Source: Alphaproteobacteria bacterium (GTDB lineage: Bacteria; Pseudomonadota; Alphaproteobacteria; Micavibrionales; Micavibrionaceae). Taken from it: 53,165 nucleotides of DNA. The stretch covers positions 1 through 53,165 of the forward strand of contig JAJOJU010000028.1 of NCBI GenBank assembly GCA_021208265.1, in the 5' to 3' direction. Numbering within the stretch: the stretch's first letter is position 1; each line of letters begins with the position of its first letter. The notes beneath the pieces are model-generated. The model was not told where the DNA came from. It saw nothing but the letters and a program-made list of their open reading frames with translations, and did no database searches. This document shows positions 18,402 through 27,971 of the stretch, one piece after another. The position numbers were made by a program, and so were the translations under genes.

Positions 18402-19208
18402 ATGATCGACCCCTCACTCCAGGATATATTAATTGCCTTCGGCGCCACCGCTGCTGCCGGACTCGCTACCGTGGCGGGAAGCCTTTTGGTGTTTACAGCG
18501 CCTCCCAACCCCCGCCTGCTAGCCTTTGGGTTAGCCTTTGCCGGCGGCGCGATGGTTTATGTATCGCTGGCGGAAATCCTGCAAAAATCGATTATCGCCT
18601 TTGACACAGCATGGGGCGAGCCTTGGGGGTTTACCGGCGGAACGCTGGCGTTTTTAGGCGGGCTGTGCCTGATTGCACTCATCGATCTTCTGATCCCTAA
18701 TCCGCATACCAAGTTAAGCGTGGATGAAATGGAGGCCAGCCAGAAAAGTCAGGATTATATCAAGCGAGTTGGCCTTATGGCGGCGCTCGCCATTACCGCG
18801 CATAACTTCCCGGAAGGGCTTGCCACATTTTTCGCGATGCTGGATAGCCCGGAGCTGGGATTGCCTTTGGCGGTGGCAATCGCACTTCATAACATTCCGG
18901 AAGGCATCTCCATCGCCGTGCCCGTTTATGTGGCAACGAATAATAAGGGACTGGCGATTGGCGCGTCATTTTTATCGGGGCTGGCGGAACCTGTGGGCGC
19001 CGCGATCGGTTACGGCCTTCTGGCGCCGTTCTTGAGCGATGCCGTATTCGGCGCGGTGTTCGGGATTATCGCGGGCGTGATGGTGTTTCTGGCGCTGGAT
19101 GAGCTGCTCCCCGCCGCTAAAAGGTATGCCCAAGGCCATGAAACCGTTTACGGCCTTATATCCGGGATGGCGATACTAGCGGTGAGCCTGATTTTGTTCA
19201 GGATATAG
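18402..19208 (+). CDS. zupT: ZIP family zinc transporter ZupT
   Basis: 268 aa, inner-membrane protein with about eight hydrophobic helices. The ZIP metal-binding signatures are HNFPEGLA (134-141) and HNIPEGIS (163-170), which place the M1/M2 metal site in helices IV and V. The protein imports Zn(II) and often other divalent cations. A charged loop between helices III and IV (residues 100-122) lacks a long His-rich tract. No clear Zur box is visible upstream. It converges with rho (11 bp apart) and is transcribed alone. Confidence 0.93.
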   Translation: MIDPSLQDILIAFGATAAAGLATVAGSLLVFTAPPNPRLLAFGLAFAGGAMVYVSLAEILQKSIIAFDTAWGEPWGFTGGTLAFLGGLCLIALIDLLIPNPHTKLSVDEMEASQKSQDYIKRVGLMAALAITAHNFPEGLATFFAMLDSPELGLPLAVAIALHNIPEGISIAVPVYVATNNKGLAIGASFLSGLAEPVGAAIGYGLLAPFLSDAVFGAVFGIIAGVMVFLALDELLPAAKRYAQGHETVYGLISGMAILAVSLILFRI

Positions 19209-19219
19209 CAAAAAAGAAT

Positions 19220-20476
19220 TTACTGATTCATGCCGTTGAAGAACTCGTCATTGTTCTTCGAGGTTTTCATCTTATCCAGCAGGAATTCAACGGCGTCCAC
19301 AGTACCCATCGGGTTGAGGATACGGCGCAGAACCCACATCTTCTGAAGTGTGTCTTTATTAACCAGAAGCTCTTCCTTACGTGTACCGGATTTTTGAATG
19401 TCGATCGCGGGGAAGACGCGTTTATCGGCGATCTTACGATCAAGCACGATTTCGGAGTTACCCGTACCTTTGAATTCTTCGAAGATAACTTCATCCATAC
19501 GGGAGCCTGTATCGATCAGGGCTGTTGCAATAATAGTGAGCGAGCCGCCTTGTTCAATGTTACGAGCCGCACCGAAGAAACGCTTCGGGCGCTGAAGCGC
19601 GTTGGCATCCACCCCGCCGGTAAGAACCTTACCGGATGAAGGCACAACGGTGTTGTAAGCCCGGGCCAGGCGCGTAATCGAATCCAGCAGCACCACCACA
19701 TCGCGCTTGTGTTCGACAAGGCGCTTGGCTTTTTCCATCACCATTTCAGCCACCTGCACGTGGCGGGAAGCGGGTTCATCGAAGGTGGAGGAAATAACTT
19801 CGCCGCGCACGGTGCGGGCCATGTCGGTCACCTCTTCCGGGCGCTCATCAATCAGAAGAACGATCAGATACGCATCCGGGTGGTTGGATGCGATAGATTT
19901 CGCAATTTCCTGCAGCATCACGGTTTTACCGGTACGTGGCGGCGCCACGATAAGCGCCCGCTGGCCGAAACCGATGGGGGCTGTGAGTTCCATCACGCGC
20001 TGCACGTTGTGCTTCTTCGTGGGATCATCGATCTCCAGCTTGATTTTGCGCTCAGGATAAAGGGGCGTTAAGTTATCGAAGTTGATGCGGTGGCGAATTT
20101 TCTCCGGCGTTTCGCCGTTGATGGAGCCCACTTTCAGAAGCGCGAAATAACGCTCGGAGTCCTTGGGGGCACGAATTTCACCTTCCACGATATCCCCGGT
20201 GCGGAGGCCAAAGCGGCGCACCTGGCTGGGGGAAATGTAAATATCGTCAGGGCCGGGCAGGTAGTTTTCTTCCGGGGCGCGTAAGAATCCAAAACCATCT
20301 TGCAGCACTTCCAAAACCCCGGAGCCTGAAATCGGCACATCTTCTTCAGCCAGACTTTTCAGGATGGCGAACATCATGTCCTGCTTACGCATGGCGGAGC
20401 AGTTTTCGATTTCAAGCTCTTCAGCAAAAGCCAGTAGTTCTGCGGGGGATCTGGTTTTGAGGTCCTGTAAATTCAT
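19220..20476 (-). CDS. rho: Transcription termination factor Rho
   Basis: 418 aa, normal length. Hexameric RNA helicase that ends transcripts. The N-terminal helical part [21 protein letters not shown] and the cold-shock-like RNA-binding domain ([20 protein letters not shown]) are followed by the RecA-like ATPase with Walker [12 protein letters not shown], the Walker B region and the Q/R loops ([20 protein letters not shown]). It is intact. It belongs to the conserved origin-proximal block, although ZupT, the hydrolase and an unknown gene separate it from mnmE here. Confidence 0.98.
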   Translation of the reverse strand: MNLQDLKTRSPAELLAFAEELEIENCSAMRKQDMMFAILKSLAEEDVPISGSGVLEVLQDGFGFLRAPEENYLPGPDDIYISPSQVRRFGLRTGDIVEGEIRAPKDSERYFALLKVGSINGETPEKIRHRINFDNLTPLYPERKIKLEIDDPTKKHNVQRVMELTAPIGFGQRALIVAPPRTGKTVMLQEIAKSIASNHPDAYLIVLLIDERPEEVTDMARTVRGEVISSTFDEPASRHVQVAEMVMEKAKRLVEHKRDVVVLLDSITRLARAYNTVVPSSGKVLTGGVDANALQRPKRFFGAARNIEQGGSLTIIATALIDTGSRMDEVIFEEFKGTGNSEIVLDRKIADKRVFPAIDIQKSGTRKEELLVNKDTLQKMWVLRRILNPMGTVDAVEFLLDKMKTSKNNDEFFNGMNQ

Positions 20477-20816
20477 GATCGTTCTATATGTGCGTGGGGG
20501 GTTGAAAGAAAGTTCAGATATGAAGGGCGTCTTGCCCGGTAAAATAAAAAGCGTTACGCGTGTTATCTCTTCTTACGGTTGTGAAAACTCTTATCGATTT
20601 TCAAGCCTTTAGTCTTGTCCCTGACGGCAACCTTTTAACCAAGGAGGCGGGTCACAGCCGAAAATCATTCACCCAAAATTTTATGGATTTTTATAAGATC
20701 AGTCTTCGTATAACCATTCGGTCAGGTTCTGTCAAGAATAATAATGCTTTGACACCCCGCCCCGGCATTTCGTATTCCTGAAAGAAAACAATAAATACGA
20801 ACAGGGGTTCATAATT
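20477..20816. other. Divergent intergenic region between rho and a hypothetical gene
   Basis: 340 bp without a convincing gene. The rho leader side has no strong Shine-Dalgarno. The rightmost part holds a sigma70-like promoter for the plus-strand gene (see 20749-20778). The long leader before rho could carry autoregulatory Rho sites, but I see no specific signal. Confidence 0.35.
20749..20778 (+). promoter_or_regulatory. Predicted sigma70-type promoter
   Basis: TTGACA (20749-20754), an 18-bp spacer and TATTCC (20773-20778) lie about 40 bp before the ATG at 20817. The -35 box is perfect and the -10 box is weak. Confidence 0.45.
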
Positions 20817-21569
20817 ATGAGTGCGGAACACGATAGCCCACCGTCTGACGGCGGTGAGCAATACGCGAATATCTTCATTTTTGACGGACAGGATTATTTT
20901 CATCTGGCACGCGACCAATCGTCCACGATCAAGGGAGCGTATACAGCGCTGCTGGAAAATATCTGTTTCATGCTGGAGGAAATTTACGGCGCGAACGACC
21001 AATACTGTCTGGTTATTCCCCGTGGGGATATTCCGGCTGCCTATAAGGATTGCAGCGATCTTATCTATTTTGAAAATCACGATGGCAAAGACAGCGTTGC
21101 TGGCGATGACATCATTGAGCGCCGGGAAGCCGCCAGCGTGGCTTTGAGTGATTTCCTGTATCACCTGCGCCTGACGGCAGAATCTTTACCGAAAGCCGAT
21201 AACATATTGATCGAAAAACAGAGCAGCACCAAATTTTCAATTGCCGCGAAAGACACGCGAGCCCTTGCCTATGCTTTGGCTATTCTGGCAACACAGCACG
21301 GGTTTCACACCGGCCTGTACCCGGTCACCCGCCACGGATGGGCGCGAGACCAGCTTTTTGCCTATCAGCCGAGCGGGTTTTACGGTCCCCATGTCATCGG
21401 TGATATCAAGCCTTTCATGCGCGCCGCGGACATAGACGGATACCACCCGCCGCGGCTGCCTTATTCGTTCAAAGACATTATTGATGTGTTGAACACGGGC
21501 CGGGACCCTGTACCGCCGCCGCCTTTCCAGGCCACGCCTTTAATCGAGCCCGTGCCGTTAATTCAGTAA
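20817..21569 (+). CDS. Hypothetical protein (250 aa)
   Basis: No family recognised. The sequence looks folded and cytoplasmic: YANIFIFDGQDYFHLARD near the N-terminus, a hydrophobic helix FMLEEIYG, a strand pattern CLVIPRGDIPAAYKD, an Ala-rich helix ALAYALAILATQHGFHTGLY at about residues 150-170, and a Pro-rich end. No signal peptide, membrane segment or catalytic motif. It is placed alone between rho and hemJ, a spot where the conserved block normally has no extra gene, so it may be lineage-specific. Confidence 0.7.
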   Translation: MSAEHDSPPSDGGEQYANIFIFDGQDYFHLARDQSSTIKGAYTALLENICFMLEEIYGANDQYCLVIPRGDIPAAYKDCSDLIYFENHDGKDSVAGDDIIERREAASVALSDFLYHLRLTAESLPKADNILIEKQSSTKFSIAAKDTRALAYALAILATQHGFHTGLYPVTRHGWARDQLFAYQPSGFYGPHVIGDIKPFMRAADIDGYHPPRLPYSFKDIIDVLNTGRDPVPPPPFQATPLIEPVPLIQ

Positions 21570-21579
21570 TCCCCGCACA

Positions 21580-22029
21580 TTAAAAAGGCCGGGCAATCAC
21601 AAAAACAACGATCCCGATCATAAGCACGGTCGGGATTTCGTTTAAGATGCGGAAATATTTAGCACTTTTCGCATTTTTATCCTGCGCGAACAGACGCGTG
21701 TTTTTAGCCAGCACACCATGAACGCCGGACAGCAGCACAACAAATAACAACTTGGCATGCATCCACCCCTGCCCTTGCAGAATTTCAGGGTTCGCATACA
21801 GCATCAAAAGCCCGAATATCCACGCCGCGATCATAGCAGGGTTGCAGATGAATTTAAGCAGACGGCGTTCCATGATTTTCAGTGTTTCCGAAAGTTCGGA
21901 CCCCGGCACGGCAGACGCATGATAAACAAAAAGCCGCGGCAGGTACAGCATGGCCGCCATCCATGAAATAACGGCGATTACGTGCACGGCCTTGATCCAG
22001 AGATAATAGGCGCCTAAAAATTCCTGCAT
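21580..22029 (-). CDS. hemJ: Protoporphyrinogen IX oxidase HemJ
   Basis: 149 aa, four-helix inner-membrane protein. It oxidises protoporphyrinogen IX to protoporphyrin IX in heme synthesis and carries heme b. The conserved His in LWIKAVHVIAVISWMAAML is in helix 1, and the Arg/His-rich segments LPRLFVYHA and WMHAKLLFVVLLSGVHG match the family. It follows hemE by 4 bp in the same operon, the usual alphaproteobacterial arrangement between rho and hemE. Confidence 0.93.
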   Translation of the reverse strand: MQEFLGAYYLWIKAVHVIAVISWMAAMLYLPRLFVYHASAVPGSELSETLKIMERRLLKFICNPAMIAAWIFGLLMLYANPEILQGQGWMHAKLLFVVLLSGVHGVLAKNTRLFAQDKNAKSAKYFRILNEIPTVLMIGIVVFVIARPF

Positions 22030-22033
22030 GATC

Positions 22034-23065
22034 TTAACTTTCTTTATTTCTTAATATCTTAACCAATGCTTCCACATGGGCGATGGGTGTTTCTTTATCG
22101 ATACCGTGACCGAGGTTGAAAATAAAGGGTGTGCCGTGCATGGCTTGCAGAATGGCGCGGGCACGTTTCTCCAAAGCCTTGCCCCCCGCCAGAAGCGCGA
22201 AAGGATCGAGATTCCCCTGCAAGGTTTTGCCTGGCACCTGGCCTTTGACCCATGCGGGTGATGTCAGGGAATCGAGCCCCACACCATCGACACCCGTTTC
22301 GGCAGCATAAACAGGTAGCAAAGACCCCGCCCCCTTGGGGAAACCAATGATCGGGATATCCGGATGGCGGGCTTTCAGGGTTGCCACGATTTTTTTGGTG
22401 GGGGCAATAATCCAGTCATAAAAACCTTGGTTATCCGCTTGCCCAGCCCAGCTTTCGAATATTTGTAAGACTTCGGCCCCGGCTTCCACCTGCCGGGATA
22501 AATAATCAGCCGTTGCCGTGCAAAGTATATCCAGCAGCTTTTGGAATTGATCAGGCTGCGCGCAGGCAAAAGCCTTCGCCCGGCCAAAATCTTTTGAACC
22601 TTGCCCTTCCACCATGTAACAGGCAACGGTCCACGGCGCCCCGGCAAAGCCAATCAAAGCGGTGTGATCAAACCCTTCGTTTTTCAAACCTGACCGAATT
22701 TGGCGCACGCTTTCGTAAACAGGATTCAGAGTTTCATGAATGGCTGAAACATCCAGCGCATCGATATCCAGCTTGCCCAGTTTCGGTCCTTCCCCGGCAA
22801 CAAATTCAAGCTTTTGCCCTAACGCTTGCGGTATTACCAGAATATCGGAAAACAATATGGCACCATCCATCCCGAAGCGGCGAATGGGTTGCAGCGTAAT
22901 TTCGCAGGCCGCCGCCGGATCATAAACCATGTCCAGAAAACCGCCCTTTTTAGCACGTAATTCCCTGTATTCCGGCAGATAACGCCCTGCCTGACGCATG
23001 AACCAAAAGGGGGTTCGTGCGGTTCTCTTGCCCTGCAACGCTTTCAATAACAGTTTTTCGGTCAT
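22034..23065 (-). CDS. hemE: Uroporphyrinogen decarboxylase
   Basis: 343 aa. It removes four carboxyl groups from uroporphyrinogen III to give coproporphyrinogen III, in the cytoplasm. Signatures: the N-terminal TPFWFMRQAGRYLPEYRE (substrate-binding Arg), the central GFAGAPWTVACYMVEGQGSK, and the C-terminal FNLGHGIDKETP. Intact. It is the last gene before the 409-bp intergenic region that I interpret as an origin candidate. In Caulobacter and Rickettsia oriC also borders hemE. Confidence 0.97.
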   Translation of the reverse strand: MTEKLLLKALQGKRTARTPFWFMRQAGRYLPEYRELRAKKGGFLDMVYDPAAACEITLQPIRRFGMDGAILFSDILVIPQALGQKLEFVAGEGPKLGKLDIDALDVSAIHETLNPVYESVRQIRSGLKNEGFDHTALIGFAGAPWTVACYMVEGQGSKDFGRAKAFACAQPDQFQKLLDILCTATADYLSRQVEAGAEVLQIFESWAGQADNQGFYDWIIAPTKKIVATLKARHPDIPIIGFPKGAGSLLPVYAAETGVDGVGLDSLTSPAWVKGQVPGKTLQGNLDPFALLAGGKALEKRARAILQAMHGTPFIFNLGHGIDKETPIAHVEALVKILRNKES

Positions 23066-23474
23066 GTCATGCCTATGGGGAACCTTCCCCGAATCTTTCT
23101 CGTTAGTTTCCCTGATCTTAAAAAGAATATTTTTTAAAAAAAGGATTTTGATAGATGTTGTATAGAGGTGTATCGGGGATAAGTTTTACCCGGACATTTA
23201 CCCACAGCTGTCATGTCCCTGCGAATCGCGAGGAATATTTCGATTCGCTAAAACGCCCCCTGTTTTGTCTTTTATCCTAAATCCGCTTTTACACATGGGG
23301 ACGAATCACCTTTAGAAAATCTCATGAAATGGGGGTATTTTAATCCCGGATTTACCCACAAAGCTGTCACGGATTCGGGCACAGACCCCTCGGGATAACA
23401 TTCTTCGTCAAGACCGAATCGCGTCCGAATCATTTACGCGTGACTTTTCCGGCGAAAAATATACCATAAAGGCC
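23066..23474. other. oriC: Candidate chromosomal replication origin (hemE side)
   Basis: 409 bp with no gene. An AT-rich stretch at 23115-23165 could be the unwinding element. It holds one DnaA box matching TTWTNCACA (TTTTACACA, 23287-23295) and two near-boxes TTACCCACA (23198-23206 and 23352-23360), each embedded in a repeat of the form ATTTACCCACA(AA)GCTGTCA. Seven GANTC sites start at 23091, 23223, 23242, 23303, 23372, 23416 and 23427. A perfect inverted repeat GCGAATCG/CGATTCGC is at 23221-23248. Nearby genes run outward on both sides. The position beside hemE matches the Caulobacter and Rickettsia origin. A rival cluster lies at 41.6-41.74 kb. Confidence 0.6.
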
Positions 23475-24096
23475 ATGTTCGCCGAGCAATTCAAAAAATA
23501 CGAAGCCGATAAAACATCCGCCATATTAAATGCGGTTAACCCGCATTTGGATCTGGGGGCGCTTGATACCGCGCAAACCGTGGTGCTGGGTGTGAAACTG
23601 CCTTTTTACAAGGATTACCATTTTCTGGATATTTCCGATTACAGCCAGGTGCCCGCCGTGCGCGTGTTTATTGTCTATAACCCCAAGACATCCGATGTGC
23701 GGCTTTTAAACTGGTCGAATGAGCCGATTTACGCGCTGAACAAAGACGCCCCCATTGCCCTGTCTGAAAAAAAATGTTTGCGATTATGTACGGTTTTTCC
23801 TGTCTTACGTGCGCGGTAAGCACGGCCGGTTTATCCCGGTGGAAAATGTTGATGATATCAACTGGCGCGAAGACCCGCCGCCCGCCGCCCGCCGGGCCAT
23901 CAGCAAGATGATTTCCCCGATTACATTACACGATCATGCCAAGGATGGTGCCTATCATACCAAAGCCTGCATGATGTTCCGCGATTCCCTGTTCAAGGCC
24001 GATGTTCTGGTGGCGCCGGACGGACATGTGACGATATCCGGCGAGGAACTTCTGATCGAAGATATGCCCGTGCTGGATGATGTGCTGGGGCATTGA
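23475..24096 (+). CDS. Hypothetical protein next to the origin candidate, one frameshift
   Basis: About 206 aa after correction. The first frame reads MFAEQFKKYEADKTSAILNA...APIALSEK. At the A8 run 23766-23773 one A must be removed, after which it continues NVCDYVRFFLSYVRGKHGRF and ends VLDDVLGH. No signal peptide and no motif I can name. The sequence alternates aromatic and charged residues like a compact alpha/beta protein. It is the first gene to the right of the origin candidate and points away from it. No family recognised. Confidence 0.65.
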
Positions 24097-24217
24097 GGTA
24101 TTATCCGCAAATGGGTACGCTTTTATCTCTAATTCCACGCCTAGACACTAAGGCTCTACGAGGATTACGTTAGTATCCAATCCAAAATCTGCCAAGTTTG
24201 GTATGCGGGCCAATGTT

Positions 24218-25056
24218 CTACTGTGCACATACTGCGTAACAGGTACCGGAACCATTTCCTTGGCACCCGTTCGCTGTGTTCGGATAGCAAAGGTAATTGG
24301 TAGCTGCAGCGCCGCACCCTGTCCTGAGCCATCCAGCAGTGCAAGTTACTGTGCATGAGCCAGTACAACTTAGTCTCGTAGTAGTGGAGATACCCCCACT
24401 CGGCGGTGCGGCCCAAGTATTATCGCCGCGCAGGAAAGTGGTGCTGTTCTTGGTGCCGGTAGCGCTTAGCTTGTCGGTCGCAACAATTGTGGTATTGGCA
24501 ATCTTGGTATTTGTGACAGCATTATTGGCAATCGTGGCGGCCACTGACCCCGTGCCGGAGGCCGTAACGTCACCTGTCAAAGCGGTAACCCCGCCGCTGC
24601 CCGCAGCATCCGCCGCGCATTCCCAGCTATCGCCGTCCCATTTCAGGATTTGATTATTGGTACAACCCAGATCGGCCAGCGTGTTGGTGGGTGGGGCCAT
24701 GCCGGTGATGGATTGCAGTTTCACGCCGACATCGGTGCCGGTATAGGTCAGGTATCCGCTGCCTGAATCGGTCCAGAGGCCGCCCCGCCGCCTTCACCGC
24801 AGTCCCACGCGGCGCCGTTCCAGACGGGAACTTCATCTTCATCACAGGCAAGATCGCCCAGCGTGTCGCCCGTGCCGCCGATCTTGGCGACCATGCCGAT
24901 CCACTGCGTGCCGTTACAAAACTGCACCAGTTTTTGATCCTTGTTATAAATGATCGTGCCTTCCGCCCCGGCATCACAAGCAGGCGGCGCGGCATAAGAC
25001 GGCGCAGAGATAGATAGTGAAACAAGACCCAAAGCCAGAACAGCCAGAAAACGCAT
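24218..25056 (-). CDS. Secreted fibre-like protein with W-x-G-x-x-W-x-C repeats and Cys-rich end, one frameshift
   Basis: About 280 aa once a missing base near 24772-24780 is bridged. Signal peptide MRFLAVLALGLVSLSISAPSYA. The first half repeats a module: CNGTQWIGM, then LACDEDEVPVWNGAAWDC, then LGCTNNQILKWDGDSWEC. Next comes a tail-fibre-like segment (ALTGDVTASGTGSVAATIA, TTFLRGDNTWAAPPSGG) of the type found in phage tail fibres and large adhesins. The last 55 residues hold about ten Cys, likely disulfide-bonded. Probably exported and perhaps surface-bound. It opposes its neighbours and is not part of the conserved origin block, so likely acquired. Confidence 0.7.
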
Positions 25057-25359
25057 CAGATTCCCCCAAAAATATTTAAATCGTAAACCCGAACAAAAAA
25101 CCTCAGCTATCGTTTCAGTCTAATAAATTTTGATTAATAAAGGAATAAATTACTTGCCCCGCCGCCTTCGGGCCATGACATACGCAAAAACTTCATATTT
25201 TCCATAGTTCAGTAGGAAAGTTTTAAGCTCTTTACCCCCATAATGAGAAAGATGCGGATCAAGAGGTGATTCTCATATCGCCGTTCGGGTTCGCATTTTG
25301 GGGTTCTGATTCATCAGTTAGGGACAAAAATAAAAAATAAAAACGTTGGGTTTAAAAAG
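25057..25359. other. Intergenic region between fibre-like gene and DUF6782-like gene
   Basis: 303 bp, AT-rich near 25075-25150, without a convincing gene. An inverted repeat ATGAGAA (25243-25249) / TTCTCAT (25270-25276) is present. It probably holds divergent promoters for both flanking genes. Nothing else stands out. Confidence 0.35.
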
Positions 25360-26736
25360 ATGCGTGACAAACAAGGACATACTTCCGGGGGGAAGACCAC
25401 AGTGGGTAATAAACGAGGAAAAGCGTGCCGCGTGGCCTATACGCTGAATAACAGCCAGCCGGTCAGCTCGACCATTATTGGTGAGCGCCCGCTGTTTTAT
25501 ATGGATTTCGATGAAGCGATGGATGATGAGGCGCTGGCTTTGGACGGTCTGGAGTTCGGTCCGCTGGAAACGGAAATCACCGCTTTGGAAAAAGAAGTAA
25601 AAGCGCTGGAAAAATTTGCCGCCGGCTTCGAAGACGACAGCCACAGACTGTATGAAGATTTAAGCGCCAATGCTGCCGATATCGGTGATGTGCATGCGAC
25701 CGAAGAATCCGATGACAGCTTCCACATTCAGCGCCTGAAGAAAATTCTGCGTGAAAGCCGTCTGGCATCAGCCTATCTGGATCTGGCGGAACAATATAAT
25801 GTGTCGATCCAAAGTTCCGACAGCATTGAATATTCTTTCTATGACCGCCGTGCCGGGACAATTTTGCTCAATACCAATATCGACCTGCCCTCACAAATTC
25901 TGATGGCAACGCGCGAGCTGCGTCAGCACTGGCAGCACCGTCAGGGCACGCTGATTAATCCGCTTATGTTTCACCCGGACAGCGCGGTTCTGGTGAACCG
26001 GGCGCAGGTGGCCGATCAGGCTGTTTCGATGATCCGCGTGGCGTGGGAATTACAGCTGTCTGGCCATAAGGATGTCTGGCAGCGCATCGAATCCTCACCG
26101 CTTTCCGATTTGGGCCGCGCGTTTGCCCGTGAAGCGTTTCTGGATTTCCGTACCATTAATAACGGCGTAGCCTGCGCGGCTGTGTTCGAAGCATGGTTTT
26201 TATCCGAGCGTTGTCAGTCACAGGACAAGCGCCTGATTCAGAATATGTTGTCCGATCACCAAGGATATGTGTTTGATCTGGACAGTGTTTCCAAAGGTTT
26301 GACGCCGGAATTAATTGCGGCGCTGGGCAGTCTGCCATTCGGCAAAAATTACCTGGCCGTTCATGCCGGGACGATTCTGTCCGACCCGATTTTCACCGAT
26401 GTGCGTGACCGTTCAAACGCCAATTTCCTTTGGTTTATCAAGTTCGAGCGTTCTTTCCGCGAAACGGAACAGGTCTTGCAAACATCCGTCCATCCCGCCG
26501 ATGGGAAGTCAGTTCAGGCTTCCTCCCGCACAGACAAAAAGGATGGAACGCATGAGAAGCAATCAGCGCAGATCATACAGCTGTGGCCCGATCAGGAAAC
26601 CGGAGAATCCGATGGAAAATCCGGCAAAGGGTCAAAGATTCTCCAGCCGCCGAAACAGCGCAAAGAGAATCATCCACAGAAGAATACAGGCACAGGCGAC
26701 AATATCGTCTACCTGGGACGTTGGTCAGCCGAATAA
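25360..26736 (+). CDS. DUF6782-like protein, first of a tandem pair
   Basis: 458 aa. A basic N-terminus, an acidic region with a short coiled coil (residues about 68-90, LETEITALEKEVKALEKF), a conserved core (about 125-300) with SFYDRRAGTILLNTNIDL, MATRELRQHWQHRQG, MIRVAWELQLSGHKDVW and AFAREAFLDFRTINNGVA, and a disordered Lys/Gln-rich tail from about 385. I associate this core with DUF6782, annotated as a putative metallopeptidase from memory. There is no HExxH; the nearest pattern is RELRQHWQH. Cytoplasmic by sequence. A diverged paralogue follows at once. Confidence 0.65.
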   Translation: MRDKQGHTSGGKTTVGNKRGKACRVAYTLNNSQPVSSTIIGERPLFYMDFDEAMDDEALALDGLEFGPLETEITALEKEVKALEKFAAGFEDDSHRLYEDLSANAADIGDVHATEESDDSFHIQRLKKILRESRLASAYLDLAEQYNVSIQSSDSIEYSFYDRRAGTILLNTNIDLPSQILMATRELRQHWQHRQGTLINPLMFHPDSAVLVNRAQVADQAVSMIRVAWELQLSGHKDVWQRIESSPLSDLGRAFAREAFLDFRTINNGVACAAVFEAWFLSERCQSQDKRLIQNMLSDHQGYVFDLDSVSKGLTPELIAALGSLPFGKNYLAVHAGTILSDPIFTDVRDRSNANFLWFIKFERSFRETEQVLQTSVHPADGKSVQASSRTDKKDGTHEKQSAQIIQLWPDQETGESDGKSGKGSKILQPPKQRKENHPQKNTGTGDNIVYLGRWSAE

Positions 26737-26857
26737 CTCAATAGAAGGGCGCGTTCGCACCTTCACGCTGCATACCGGCAGCAGACAAGAAAAAGAGGTT
26801 TATCATGCGCCCGGCAAACAGGCACGGCATGACGATGATAAAAAAGCGAGGTGTATC

Positions 26858-27948
26858 GTGAAGCCCGGATATGCCCTGAGCAAGCTTCGCTTCAAAAAGA
26901 CGATCGACCTGACGGCGGCAGAAGATACTGCGTCAGGTGAATCCCGTCAGATGTTTATCGATTGCGCGGATGATGTGGGCGATTATCTTTTGCCCGTTGC
27001 TGAGTTCATGAAGGATCATGATCTGGACGTGCTGGAAATTACAAATGCTGAGGATTGTGAGAGCTATGCCGATGTTATCCGCTATGCGCTCTCCATTTTA
27101 ATGCAATCCCCCAGTGCCGGAGCGCTGGTGCGTGATGCGGCGGCGAGCGGCTGGACGGTCGCGTTACAGGCACAAAAACGCTTTTGATTTTACACTCAAA
27201 CCTCGATGAAAAAATTATTGCGCTGGATCATGCCGATCTGGAGCCGCAATCGCTGGCGTCATCCGGACATTTCTTGTCGGCGCTCATGATTTCGCTGGTA
27301 AAAGCCCTGCGCGATGTCTGGCAGCAAAAACGCAATAGCGGGTATGAAAACCTGTTTAATCCTGAATCCGTTTTGTTGCTGGAGCGCGTACGCGCGGCGG
27401 ATGCTTGTGTGCTGGCGGTGCTGGTGGCATGGGAGTTGAGATCAGAAGATCACGCAGGCCTGTGGCGCACGATGATCGGATCCGACTACGGCGATCTGGC
27501 CCTCACCTTTTCCGGCACGCTGGAGCGCGAGCCCGCGAGCGCGTTTACGCAGCATGCTTTGGCGCTGACATTCCAGCAATGGTTCCGCGATGAAGAACGC
27601 GTGGCGGCGTGTGATCATGAAACACTGGATATGATGGATAACCTGCTGGCGCAGGAAAAGCCGCATATCTTCGGCAAGAAATCACCCACCCATATTTGCG
27701 TAGAATTATTTTCCTGCCTGCCCGACCGTACGGCGTATTTGCGCGGCGATGGGACGGAGATTCTCCGGAATCCGTATTTCTGCGGGCTGGGCGATCCGGT
27801 AAACCAGACGCATTTGATGCAGATCATGCATGATGCCGAGGCCCATTATGCGGGTGGCGTGGCGTTCCGCAGCGCCGATCTGGCATCGATGATTTTCCCG
27901 GAAGGCGGCGTGAGCGAACCTCTGGAAGAGGAAGTGACGCGTCTGTAA
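26858..27948 (+). CDS. DUF6782-like protein, second of a tandem pair, frameshifted
   Basis: About 363 aa if started at GTG 26858 (GAGG 6 nt upstream). An ATG at 26805 with a strong AGAGG site gives an 18-codon frame that overlaps the GTG; one extra A in the A6 run 26840-26845 would fuse it to the gene. A second defect is at 27182-27185, where TTTT must be TTTTT to join VALQAQKRF to LILHSNLDEKIIALDHADL. The core (SLVKALRDVWQQKRNS, AVLVAWELRSEDHAGLW, FTQHALALTFQQWFRDEERV) aligns with residues about 180-300 of the preceding protein. Function unknown. Confidence 0.6.
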
Positions 27949-27971
27949 TTCCCTGCTATTCTGGGCGCCTG

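Noticed and set aside
24297-24653. Plus-strand frame of 118 codons over the fibre-like gene
   Set aside because: Antisense to a gene with a signal peptide and repeated modules; Val/Ala-rich composition is a mirror of the Thr/Ala-rich sense strand.
25900-25960. Zinc protease motif in the DUF6782-like protein
   Set aside because: The segment is RELRQHWQH, not HExxH. The metallopeptidase label is only remembered from family naming, so I do not assert activity.
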